Source: Tritrichomonas musculus (Eukaryota > Parabasalia > Tritrichomonadida > Tritrichomonadidae). From it: DNA of 64,000 nt. This document shows, piece after piece, positions 17,301-26,400 of the stretch. The stretch is taken from positions 1,550,001 to 1,614,000 of the forward strand of contig JAPFFF010000009.1 in the NCBI GenBank assembly GCA_039105265.1. The letters are read 5' to 3'. A model generated the notes under the pieces. The model was not told where the DNA came from, searched no databases, and saw only the letters and a list, made by a program, of their open reading frames with translations. A program made the translations under genes and the position numbers. Within the stretch, counting starts at the first letter, position 1. Every line of letters starts with the position of its first letter.

Positions 17301-20120
17301 TTAGAAATGCTTGATCGTGCATCAAAGAAACTTGGACTTGATCGTGCCATTCTTGATGGTGGAAAGTTTAGTAACAACAGCAAACAAAATCAAATGGGAG
17401 CCTCTGAAATAGAAAAACTTCTTCGAAGAGGAGTTTACAGTATTAATAAAGATGATGAAGATATCGATGAATTTTGCGCAGCAGACATTGATCAAATTCT
17501 TGAAAGAAGTAAAACGCTTACAAGAGATGTCAGTGATGGTGGTGATTCATTATTTTCAAAAGCATCATTTAATGCAAATACAAATGATAATGTTGATTCA
17601 AAAGATTTTTGGTCTGTTGTTTTACCCACATTTAAATCTGAAGATAATGAAGTAAACAGTGAAAGAAAATGTAAAAGTAAGCCAATGAGATTTAATGAAA
17701 GTGATGATGAAGATGTTAAGAAAAATAGTCGTCGTATCTTCTCTACTGTTTCAACACCGCGTGGTGTTGCTAGTAGAATCATGCACGATGGCTACAAAGG
17801 AACCGTTAAAGAAAAAGCTCTCCTTCTTTACGCTGTCACTGAAGTCAAGCTTGACGATGAGCAAAAAGAATTATTGAAGAAGATTCTCGGTGTTGATTCA
17901 TTGACTGAAAAGTCAGAAGATGTCATTAAAGCAGAGAAGAAATTCACACCGAGTCTTGATGAATACACCGATAAGAAAGACACAGTCATAATGAGAACTT
18001 TCTTCTTCTACCAATTAAATCAAGTTATGACTTACATTCAAAACCCAGAATTGGACGCTTGGCCAAAGACTGATACTGGCTCGAGCCCGCTCATTGATTA
18101 CGCACTAATCTACGGAATTTTGAAGAACGGAATCGGAATGCAAAGCAGAGTAATGGAAGGCGTCGTCTACGACGGAGTAATGCCTAACTTGTCAGATAAA
18201 ATGATCCAGAAAATAGGAAGAACAATTGTCGCTTTCTTCATTGACCAAGCAAAAGATGTCGAAATCAACAAGAAATACATGGAACCAAATGTTTGGAGAG
18301 AAAGACATGAACAATTGTTTAACCGTAAAGTTATGAAGAATGAAGAATTCCAATCTTTGTTCCACACATTGACTCTCACTGGCTTCATTGAAAAGAAAGG
18401 ACAAAATCAAAATAAAGACCAAAACGAAAACCAAGAAGAAAATGCAAACGCAAACGAAGGTGAAAATACAAACGAAGGTGAAAATACAAATGAAGGTGAA
18501 AATACAAATGAAGGTGAAAATACAAATGAAGGTGAAAATATAAATGAAGGTGAAAATACAAATGAAGGTGAAAATATAAATGAAGGTGAAAATGAAAATA
18601 ATGAAGAAGATAAAAATGACGATGATGACGATGATGATGAAGAAAAGAAGAAGAGGCCAAGATTGAAATTAAAGTTGAAGAAGAAAGGTGGCTCTGATGA
18701 ACATGAACACGATGCCGATATTGACTGGCCTTTGATCAGGAAGTATTCGTCGCTTGACTGCGTGTCTCTTTCAACTGTCATTGAAATGGGCAAGAAGATA
18801 CAAAAGCTCGTTCGTGAAGAACTCGATGACAAGGAACTCAAAGATGTAATGACACGCCTCGGCCAGTACGGAAACAAAGTCTGGATCTCTCGCATGAAGT
18901 CTACTGTAAGAGACATCCAAAAGATCCGTCTTTTTGCCAAGCGATACAACATTGTAGACAATGAAAACGAGCCCGAAAACCAAAACATTGAAGCCAGCAA
19001 TGCAAATGAAAACAGCAATGCCAATGACATGGTCAATGCAGCCAACAATAACAACAATAATGAAGCCACAAATGAAATTGTAAATGATAATGGTAATGCT
19101 AATGAAGTTGAAGCTGTTGTTGCTCCTGAAGGTGAAGGTGTTGCTGTTCCTGAAGATGGCCAAATTGAAGAGGTGAAGAAAGAAGTTAAGAAAGAGAAAT
19201 TCGCTGAAGCCGGTTCTTACATTGCATCTTTCCCTCTTTCGCCTGAATTCAAGAAAGTTGTTGAGAAATTGAAGAAGATGAAGCAGTGGGAGCACGCGCC
19301 ATCATGGTGGGGCAGTGACCAAGACCTTGGTCTCATTAAAGCCATCTCAGACTTCGGTCTTATCTATGTCACTTCTTGGCTGATGGATCCAACTCGTCCC
19401 TTCTACGGCCACGTTCCAGAGAGTGACCGAGAAGAGTTCCTCAAGGCTGCCGACATGGAGCAGATCAGGTCACGACCACAAAAGCCACGAGAACCGGGCG
19501 AGTTTCTCTTCTTGTACAATGACAAGACGCGTCTAAATCGCGCCAACTTGGTCATTCAATTTGTCGACGCGCAGCTTCAAAAGTCGAAGCGATACGACGA
19601 CTATTCTAATGAATACAAGAATGATCCGAGCTATAAAGGAAGCATTGGTAGTCGTTCTACTCCTTCTGGAAGAAATGATTATGACGAGTCTGACTTGATT
19701 ACTGAGTTGCCTTCAATGCCACTTGAAATTGGGTCACAAATGACAGTTTTGGATCTTGGTCATTTCTTGTCATCGTCTGACACGTATCCTGTAGGTTATA
19801 GAGTGAGTAGACAGTACTTTTCAATTAAGAATCCAAAAGAAAAAAGTTGGTACGAGGCTTATACAAAAATCAACGAGGATGGTAAATTTAGATACGTGGT
19901 TAAGCATATGTCTGAGCCTGAAAAAGAATTCGAAGCTCATACTGCTTCTGGTGTTTGGGAAAACGTAATAAGAGAAATCGAAGATGTAAAAGGTAAAATG
20001 GGAATGCCAAAGAGAAAATATATTTCAGTCTCAGGACCATTGATGTTTGGTTTCTCTAATCAAATTATTAATAGTTGCTTCAAATTGATGAAGGCACAGG
20101 CTGATAGTGAAGGAAAATAA
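14388..20120 (+). CDS. CHD-family chromatin remodeller with C-terminal FYRN/FYRC module
   Basis: 1910 aa, ATG 14388. Order of parts: a charged Lys/Asp/Ser-rich N-terminus; chromodomain 1 (~188-255, YYVKWTSLSYIHCSYL); chromodomain 2 (~283-382, YFVKWRSQGYDESTWE); an SNF2 ATPase starting at LRDYQVEGFNWL (~439), with Walker A DEMGLGKT (~463), an acidic insert at 548-605 and LDEGH (~652); and a second helicase lobe with LIFSQM and RCHRIGQ (~952). Then come an eightfold NEGENT repeat (1356-1403), a SANT/SLIDE-like segment WWGSDQDLGLIKAISDFGL (~1634) of the CHD6-9 type, and at ~1798-1898 YPVGYRVSRQYFSIKNPKEK...SGVWENVIREIE...FGFSNQ. The last part matches the FYRN and FYRC motifs of MLL/trithorax methyltransferases. 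It presumably slides nucleosomes at methyl-lysine-marked chromatin; all ATPase motifs appear intact. Confidence 0.93.
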   Translation: MEDRQFSSEADHDNEYSINNASDDNDQEELSSYNSKKSDSESKMTTRKRKAPMYRDDGDYSGPDSPYHGALSSSDVEDFKNKKKNNGSSQSKSKKNKKNANNNVNNKNSKKKRKYHKRAKTAADEVDDNDDVDEEDANDDEVEEEVPDDFGDTTSSSKSNSESSSDDEQTPLSSQPEAESSKHKEIPLIQEIIGIKEGNEPNVTEDEEDEFQNDPNTLYYVKWTSLSYIHCSYLKNEQIMNISGGQSALKKYQTKINRGFRSLSQSLSIPNLMTLDDTAVSANYFEVDRVIGKRIYHFDQDHNPINNINLQEDENGIPIQFKDLEDFTNVPEILYNPKKNMENEGRVQYFVKWRSQGYDESTWEFEEDVPSAVAIKQYEDRHQIVTENENSDGQNDLPKARWLRCWNSTKISDNRRNIDPKTFKELEDPLSDSNGNTLRDYQVEGFNWLRFCWYNSTNSILADEMGLGKTLQVVSALNDIYVNHNIHGPFLVIAPLSTLPHWKNEVERWTSMNAIIYHGNAKSREIIRRYEMFDYVERGTITTTSENEHTSKARSDISSQNSEDFVSRSEDNEDDNENDEDDEDDDYNNNYYYKKKKGNVSKHSKSSVFNLENEPNLVCDKSHVCFDILITNYETINNDFELFNSIEWHYLVLDEGHRLKNHTGKGYKLLMKLRFEHCTLLTGTPVQNNIEELWSLLHFLDRNKFKDLNEFLEEYGVIEDAKKLGQLQVMLKPYLLRRKKSDVDTTIAAKEETIIEVELTRPQKTYYRALLSENSSTLLSKITGGALPSLLNLMMQLRKVCNHPFLIRGATNHIEEQVAQKLGKPVTDDEVALKALVESSGKLILIDKLLPKLREGGHKVLIFSQMVKVLDILEEYFSLIGIKPERIDGSVPENERQNAIERFATDPNAFVFLLCTRAGGVGINLTAADTVIIYDSDWNPQNDIQAESRCHRIGQKSKVKVYRLVTKGTYELEMLDRASKKLGLDRAILDGGKFSNNSKQNQMGASEIEKLLRRGVYSINKDDEDIDEFCAADIDQILERSKTLTRDVSDGGDSLFSKASFNANTNDNVDSKDFWSVVLPTFKSEDNEVNSERKCKSKPMRFNESDDEDVKKNSRRIFSTVSTPRGVASRIMHDGYKGTVKEKALLLYAVTEVKLDDEQKELLKKILGVDSLTEKSEDVIKAEKKFTPSLDEYTDKKDTVIMRTFFFYQLNQVMTYIQNPELDAWPKTDTGSSPLIDYALIYGILKNGIGMQSRVMEGVVYDGVMPNLSDKMIQKIGRTIVAFFIDQAKDVEINKKYMEPNVWRERHEQLFNRKVMKNEEFQSLFHTLTLTGFIEKKGQNQNKDQNENQEENANANEGENTNEGENTNEGENTNEGENTNEGENINEGENTNEGENINEGENENNEEDKNDDDDDDDEEKKKRPRLKLKLKKKGGSDEHEHDADIDWPLIRKYSSLDCVSLSTVIEMGKKIQKLVREELDDKELKDVMTRLGQYGNKVWISRMKSTVRDIQKIRLFAKRYNIVDNENEPENQNIEASNANENSNANDMVNAANNNNNNEATNEIVNDNGNANEVEAVVAPEGEGVAVPEDGQIEEVKKEVKKEKFAEAGSYIASFPLSPEFKKVVEKLKKMKQWEHAPSWWGSDQDLGLIKAISDFGLIYVTSWLMDPTRPFYGHVPESDREEFLKAADMEQIRSRPQKPREPGEFLFLYNDKTRLNRANLVIQFVDAQLQKSKRYDDYSNEYKNDPSYKGSIGSRSTPSGRNDYDESDLITELPSMPLEIGSQMTVLDLGHFLSSSDTYPVGYRVSRQYFSIKNPKEKSWYEAYTKINEDGKFRYVVKHMSEPEKEFEAHTASGVWENVIREIEDVKGKMGMPKRKYISVSGPLMFGFSNQIINSCFKLMKAQADSEGK
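18453..18596 (+). repeat. In-frame 18-bp tandem repeat (8 units)
   Basis: Eight consecutive 18-bp units encode Asn-Glu-Gly-Glu-Asn-Thr, with Thr to Ile changes in some units. They lie between the ATPase and the SANT-like part of the CHD protein. Near-identity at DNA level indicates recent slippage or unequal exchange. Confidence 0.9.
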
Positions 20121-20474
20121 ATGAAATTGATTTTTTATTATGAGAAAGAGAAAAAAAAAAAAAAGGGAAGTAACTCGTGTTAGAAATAACGGTTTAATTT
20201 TTTTTTTTTTTTTTCTTTTGATTCTCTTTTATTTTATGTGAATCATGCTGATATTTAAATAAAATTGTTAGACAAATATAAAATAAAAATTATGCATTTA
20301 TTTCCCTCTTTTTCTTTATCTTCGTGTTATGCTTTTAAAAAAAATGGTTATTCGTTATTGAAAAAATTCAATTTCACTTGTCAAAAATCGATTTTATTGG
20401 ATTTAATTTTGAAAGTATAGAAAATATAGTGATTTAGAATATTTCTTACAAAAAAATAGATCAATTTTTTGTTT
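20121..20474. other. Intergenic between two plus-strand genes
   Basis: Contains an A-run near 20155 and a long T-run near 20200, and the 3' UTR of the CHD gene (TAAATGAA at the stop). No gene is visible. Confidence 0.55.
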
Positions 20475-20479
20475 TCATT
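20475..20479 (+). promoter_or_regulatory. Inr-like TCATT
   Basis: A TCAYW match (TTTTCATTTCC) places a potential start site at 20477, 17 bases before the ATG of the AP-endonuclease-like gene. This is within the short-leader range typical of trichomonads. Confidence 0.5.
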
Positions 20480-20493
20480 TCCTTTATTGATCA

Positions 20494-21999
20494 ATGATTG
20501 GACAGGAGAATGAAGAAGGCCATGAGTCGCGAATGATCCCAACGGATGTTATTAAGGTAATTTCATATAATATACCATCATTGCAAAAAGCTTTCGAAAA
20601 TGATTTTCAAAATTTTGTTATTGCACATTCCCCTGATATAATTTGCTTACAAGTCCAAAATGATATGAACAAGTTACAAAAGCAGAGTGGTCAAGTAAAA
20701 AAGAATGGTGTACCTTCAAACAACGCCTTGATCGAAAAATATCGACTCGATGGATATAAAGGATATATAATTGCAAACCATAATATTAGCCAGGATTGTA
20801 TGAATCCAGCAGGTACAGTGTTATATACTAAAATAAAGCCAATCAAAGTTTCAAGAACTGATTTTGAGGAAAATGAGGAGAAAAATGCCCAAATGTCTCA
20901 TGACAATTCCGTCATGACAATTGAATTCACAAACTTTTTCATTGTTAATGCTATAGCGCCTGAACAAGGTGAAACAGAAGAAAGAGTAGCAAAATGGTTT
21001 GAAAACCTTCAAAAGCTTCTTAATGATCTTGACGGTCAAAAGACAACTATACTTTGTGGTAATTTCAAAGTTGCGCATCAAGTAATTGATATAGTTAATG
21101 CAAATAGTAAAGATATTAATTATTATGAAGATGCTAAAAACAGAAAAAGATTTACTGATTTCCTTTCAGATAGTTATGTTGATATATTTCGTGCTCTTTA
21201 TCCAGAAAAGCAACAGTTTACCTATTTTACCACAGAAGCTAAAAATTCCAAAGAAAGCAACGCTAAGAGCAGAATTGATTACTTTATTGCCCCTAAAGAA
21301 GCAATTGAAACAAAAATTGTTGTTGATTGCTCAATTGCCAATTCAAGTAATTTTTCAAAGCATTTACCAGTCGTACTTCTTCTTGACAAAGAAAAGCTTA
21401 TATCAGCTGAGCATGATTTATTAATTGAATCGCTCCAACCAAATGAAAAAGGAAACGAGATTATATATCAGCCAAACCAACCAGAAGAAATTTCGGAAGT
21501 TACAGAAAATAGCACAAAAGAAGAGAGCAAAAATGAAATTCCCAATGATCAAATTACCGATAACTCAAATGTTCGTGAAAAAGAAAATAAAGAAACATCT
21601 CAAGCAGCAATAAAGAAATCAAATAAAGGAAATGATGAATCAGCAGTAGCTAATAATGAAGATATTTATGAATACGAATATGAAAATGAATATGAATATA
21701 ACGATAAATTAAACGAGAACGAAAGTGATGATGCAAATGAAGAAGAAGAAATTCAACTCGCCCATGGTCACAAGATTATAACACGAAGAAATAAAGGGCG
21801 TTTCTTTGATTTCTCCAGGCATGCAGTTAATAATGGAAAAGGAAAGAGCCGATCTGGAAGAAAATATGACGATGATGATTATGCGCCTATCAAGAGACCA
21901 AATGCGCGTTCCAAGCCTAAAACAAAAAAGACTACTGACTCAAATTCAACAGAGCATAGAGGAAGAGGAAGACCAAGAAAAATCAAGCCTGAAAAATGA
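20494..21999 (+). CDS. Exonuclease III/APE1-fold pseudoenzyme with AT-hook tail
   Basis: 501 aa, ATG 20494. Residues ~20-300 follow the EEP (exonuclease-endonuclease-phosphatase) fold of ExoIII/APE1: VISYNIPSL, PDIICLQ, AGTVLYTKIKPIKVS, FFIVNAIAP, CGNFKVAH, VDIFRALYPEKQQFTYF, RIDYFI. Against human APE1, the Asn of the first motif and the Asp of DYF are kept. The metal-binding Glu (LQE becomes LQV) is lost, GDLNVAH has become GNFKVAH (Asp to Asn, Asn to Lys), and the Asp of SDH is Lys (SKHLPV). It is therefore probably unable to cut DNA. The C-terminal ~200 residues are acidic and Asn-rich, then basic, ending in an AT-hook (RGRGRPRKIKP). Likely a nuclear minor-groove DNA-binding protein with a structural role; this role is inferred. 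Confidence 0.8.
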   Translation: MIGQENEEGHESRMIPTDVIKVISYNIPSLQKAFENDFQNFVIAHSPDIICLQVQNDMNKLQKQSGQVKKNGVPSNNALIEKYRLDGYKGYIIANHNISQDCMNPAGTVLYTKIKPIKVSRTDFEENEEKNAQMSHDNSVMTIEFTNFFIVNAIAPEQGETEERVAKWFENLQKLLNDLDGQKTTILCGNFKVAHQVIDIVNANSKDINYYEDAKNRKRFTDFLSDSYVDIFRALYPEKQQFTYFTTEAKNSKESNAKSRIDYFIAPKEAIETKIVVDCSIANSSNFSKHLPVVLLLDKEKLISAEHDLLIESLQPNEKGNEIIYQPNQPEEISEVTENSTKEESKNEIPNDQITDNSNVREKENKETSQAAIKKSNKGNDESAVANNEDIYEYEYENEYEYNDKLNENESDDANEEEEIQLAHGHKIITRRNKGRFFDFSRHAVNNGKGKSRSGRKYDDDDYAPIKRPNARSKPKTKKTTDSNSTEHRGRGRPRKIKPEK

Positions 22000-22559
22000 A
22001 TTTTTCGATATTTAAGCTATTAAATTAATGTATGTATTTAACCACATTAGCTAATCTTAGCTTTCTATTATATTTTATTTTTTTAAATAATTGACAATTT
22101 GCATTTTTAATTAAAAAAAATCCTAAAAAAAATGCAAGTAAAGATTTAATTTTTTTGTTTTAATACATTTTCTCATAGTTTTCTGTCATTTTATTAATGT
22201 ATTCAATATTCATTATTATTATGTAAGGTTTATATTATTAAAAAGGATAAAAGTAAGCATTCCCCTAAATTAAGATCAATTCTATTATCATGCTTTGATT
22301 TTGCTTCAATATAGATGCTTTTTATTTTTCAAAAAAATCTTCAAACAAATATGAGCAAGCTGGAATAACATAAAATAAAATTAAACATATATGGCTGTTC
22401 TGCTTCAAATTAAATGTTTTTAATTATATATTCATTATAATACTTTGCTAAATAAGTACTTTTTATTATTTAATTAAGTAATTCAAAAAGTTACATTCAT
22501 AATTGAAAATTTTGATTAAATTCAAAAAGTTAGTAACTGAAAGAGCTATCATTTTTGCG
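22000..22559. other. Intergenic, no gene seen
   Basis: AT-rich sequence downstream of the APE1-like gene without coding frames or recognisable RNA genes. It leads into the LRR relic. Confidence 0.5.
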
Positions 22560-23160
22560 TCAATTTAAATTGTCATTAATTGGAACTGGTGCATTTATTA
22601 AGAAATTTTCAATCCCACCAAGCGTGACTGAAACTCTCTGAAATGAATTTCGGTTAAAATACAAAATTGACAGCAATAGGCCAATATACATTGACCACAA
22701 TAATTGAGAAGCTTTTATTCTAGCCAAACCTGAAGACGCTCAATGAAGCTTGGTGCTTCGGGGCCTCAAAAATGAATAATATTTCAATTTCTTCAGAAAA
22801 TATTAATTTTTCAGAAGAAAGGGAAAAGTTGGTTGTTGGAAGGTCAAATTCATTTGACCTTTCTGACTCTATCGTTTTCATCCTTCAACAATAAAGCGCA
22901 TCTATTCCCTTGCAATGAATGTAATAAATTGAAGAATGTTTTCTTATCTTCAATTCAAATTCCAAAAAGTGTCACAAAAATTGGCCAATTTGTTTTTTAA
23001 AGGAAGAAGTATCAGAATTATATTCAATGAAATAGGTAAGAAGAGTTAGCGAAAAAGCTTTCATAAGTTGCACAATATTGCGTTGTGTTGAATAATTGGG
23101 TTTTTGTGAGAATTTGGTTATCTTATCGTTCCCAAATTGAAACAGAAGTTTTTCAATCAT
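22560..23160 (+). pseudogene. Decayed BspA-type leucine-rich-repeat gene
   Basis: Two short forward-frame islands carry the BspA/TpLRR consensus (C-x-x-L-x-x-V-x-I-P-x-S-V-T-x-I-G-x-x-A-F). One around 22588 reads GAFIKKFSIPPSVTETL and one around 22910 reads CNECNKLKNVFLSSIQIPKS followed by VTKIGQFVF. Each soon meets stops, and the sequence between is out of frame or lost. BspA-like surface proteins form one of the largest gene families in trichomonads, so a dead copy is unsurprising. No intact frame remains. A 62-codon minus-strand frame over 22972-23160 is a shadow of this relic. Confidence 0.6.
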
Positions 23161-23321
23161 ATCCTCAAATCAAGATTTGTCACTTTTTGTTTTTGTATAT
23201 CCAAAGTAAGTATAAACTCGGCAAAGCATATTTAAAAAACGCATAAATTTAATAAATAGCATCAAATTTATAAACTCCTTTCTGCAAAAGTGGATACTTT
23301 TGATTTTTTTAAAAAAAAGCG

Positions 23322-23344
23322 CATCAAAAAAAAATTTTTTGATG
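23322..23344. repeat. Short hairpin: CATC-A9-T6-GATG
   Basis: A 10-bp perfect stem with a 3-base A loop sits about 75 bases beyond the stop of the 1992-aa gene on the minus strand, so it may lie in its 3' UTR. A nearby weaker palindrome is AAAAGTGGATACTTTT at 23286-23301. Confidence 0.45.
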
Positions 23345-23417
23345 TCCAAAAAGTGCCAAAATAATATGAAATTTTATTTAAAAACAAATATAAAAATAAT
23401 AAATATCTGAGTTACAA

Positions 23418-26400
23418 TTAGCTCTTTTTTTCTTTCTCTATTTTCTCAATAGCACGAACAGCGTCAGCCAGAACCTGCACCTTTCCTTCATGGCCCGCGT
23501 AGTTGCCAATAAGTGGCAAGAAATCGCTGCATGACTCCTTTGCGATTGCGAGTGCCTCCTCCAAGTTTCCGATCTGAATCAAGAGCGCGCACTTCAGCTT
23601 TGGATTCTTAATCACCTTCACGATCAGCGACACGAACCTTTCATCTCCGAGGAAGAACTGAGCCCGATTCACCATTGACACGATGAGCTGTCTGAAATTT
23701 GAGAGAGGGGTATCACGTTCGATTCCGGCGATGACCGATTTTATTTTTTCGTCGTTTTCGTTTATGAGGATGTCGATGAGACTGGAGCCGATACGGTGAA
23801 CGTTTACACTGTCTGGATAAGTAAACATGAGTTCGACTGCCTGCTGGAACTCTTGACGAAGAAGAAGGAAGACGATCATCGCGTCAACGCTCGCGGCAAA
23901 GTCGAAGATGTTGAGATCGCATGTTTCTATGTTTTCGCAAAAGTGGCGCTGGAGAGGGAGGAGTCGGATGAGGAAGAGCATTGAGCTTTTGCTGTCTGAA
24001 TTAGAAGTTGAGCTCAAGTTCAACTTTGCCCTCAATTTTTGGACTTTTTGAGACTCTATTTGGTCGATGTCTGAATTTATGAGAAACGGCGATTTCTCCG
24101 ACTCCTTCTTGATGAAGGCTGCTGCACACGCGAAAGCAAAGTCAATGACGCGAAGCCTTGAATCTGTGCTATCAGCGGTTTTGATATCACTAACCGCCGT
24201 GAAAGCAGCAAGCTCGTAATGGCCCAAAGATGCGAGTGCGCAAAGTTCGAAGTATGTCAAACGGTTAGACTCTTCTTGACTCATTTTGAGGAGTCTTTCA
24301 AACATCTGACAGATCACTGATTCAACCGCCAAACCTCCCACAATTTCACCATCACTTTCACCATCAATTTTATCTTCCTTTTTGAGTTCTTTTTTGGCCG
24401 CTTTTGTCCGAAGGTTCTCGATGAAGTCAACCGCAACGTTGAAGAACTCGCCGACCCTGCCGCGTTCAACCGCCGGCATGAGGAGGTCCCTCTCAAAACA
24501 GGTGAACTGATCAGGTGAAGTGAGGTTTTCCTCAAGAATCATGAAGGCCGCTTCAAACTCGCCAATCGACGCGTGGTAGCGCGCGACCTCATAGAATGGC
24601 GCGCACGCAGACAGATAGCGAGACAGGAGGGCTGGCGTCCCTGGAAACAGGCTCTCGGGCAGGTCGGACGTTGGGCTTCCAAGCGACAAAAGAACGCTCG
24701 ACAAGTCTGACGAGTCGAAGTCACTTTTATCGGCCTCTTCGGATTCGTTCTTTGGCTTCTTCTGGCTGCTTGATGAAAGCAAACAGAGCTTCTCAATTCT
24801 GGAGAAGAAGTGGTGATCGTCGAGCTCGCCGTCGTCGCCGATGAAGCTCTTCAAGGCGAGACTGTCTGCCTCAGAAGAGCTGCCTGTGATATGTGATCTG
24901 AAAAATTTCATGAAAATTGAGGAAGAAGGCGAAATCGAAGAGGTGAATGAATTTGAGGGCTGTATCGTCCCTTTGCCTTCGTGCTCTTCCTTGTCGCCGC
25001 CCTCGCGAACGGGAGACGATCGAAGGGCGGTTAGGAATTCAGAATGGTGAATTGAATTGACCTCTGAAAGATCAACAAGTCTGGAGCAAATCCGCGAGTC
25101 GTAGAAGGACCGATGACGATAGGCGTCGATGAACTTTTGAATGGCCTTGGACGAGCATTTGTCAGGACTCGTTTGTCTCCGATCGGTGGCAAACTTCCAG
25201 ATGTAAAAACCGTCGTTTTCGTCAATTTTTTCACCTTGTAATTTCCCTTTGCTGGGGAAGCCCTTGTACTCGCTCTCGTGCGAGATGCCGTCGATGCCGA
25301 GCTCGACGCACTTGATTGCGTAGTCGTCGCGCAGTGAGTCGTAGTTGGTGACTCCCCACGCTTCTCCGATTTCGCGCGCAGTGTCGAGCATGTCGAGCTG
25401 GAAGCAGAGCTTGGCAATCAATTCGCCTGTCGCTTCTTCTGTGAAATTTTCAAATGAATACTGCACATTGAACTTCGTGCATGGGAACTGCCCAATGAAC
25501 TTCAGTGCTGCAGACAAACGATGAGAAACAGAACTGCAAATTCCAATCAATGAATTTGACTGGTTTACAACTTTCGCATCACTCGATATTTTATCTGTAT
25601 TTTCTGTTTGATTCTGTGTTGTTGAATTTGTATGGTTTACATTTTCGGTTTGATTCTGTATTGTTGAATTTGTATGGTTTACATTTTCTGTTTGATTCTG
25701 TGTTGTTGAATTTGTGTGGTTTACATTATCGGTCATTATGAGTAATTCTTTGCATTCGTTCTGAATGATTTTGAATGCTTTATTGATTCCTTTCAAGTCG
25801 TTGAATGCCTGGAGCTCCAGGTAGTCTTCTAGTGCTGAGAGCTTAGACGCCAAGAAGAGCAGCTGTCTGATTGAGTGCTTTGCAACCTCCGCCTTTGTCT
25901 CCGCGTCCTTCATCAAAGGGAGGAAAGTTTGTATGTCATCGGCGATTGATGAAGCTCGCTTTTCAATTGGCTCGTCAGACTGTGCGACATTTGAGACTCT
26001 CCTTGTGACCTCGTCAGCAATCATCACCTGAAGTGAAGGGAAAGAAGAGACAAGCCAGCTTGCGTTCTCTCTATCAGATGCGTTTTCAATCACTGTTTCC
26101 AACGGCGTCTTCAAAACATCCCAAAAGTCAGGAACAGATTCAAAGAATGCTTTTTTATCAATATCGTCGATGATGTAAGTCTTCCATTCCTCGGACTTAG
26201 AGTAAGCCTCTTCAGAGTTGATCTTGTCGACGATGTTTCTTGGAAGTTTGTCTAACAAACTTTGGTCAATTTTTAACAATTGACGAATTATCTCCCATTT
26301 TTGTTGCTTCGACAAATCAACGATAGTTTTCAGGATGATTTCGGATGGATTGAAAAATGTGCTGCAATTCAAACAGAGCCTTTGAATGATTGAATAAGAT

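Noticed and set aside
18385-19069. Long minus-strand frames over the CHD gene
   Set aside because: They are antisense to the NEGENT repeat and acidic tracts. The forward CHD frame has conserved domains on both sides.
22972-23160. 62-codon minus-strand ATG frame
   Set aside because: It overlaps the BspA-like relic on the opposite strand and has no domain or composition suggesting a gene.
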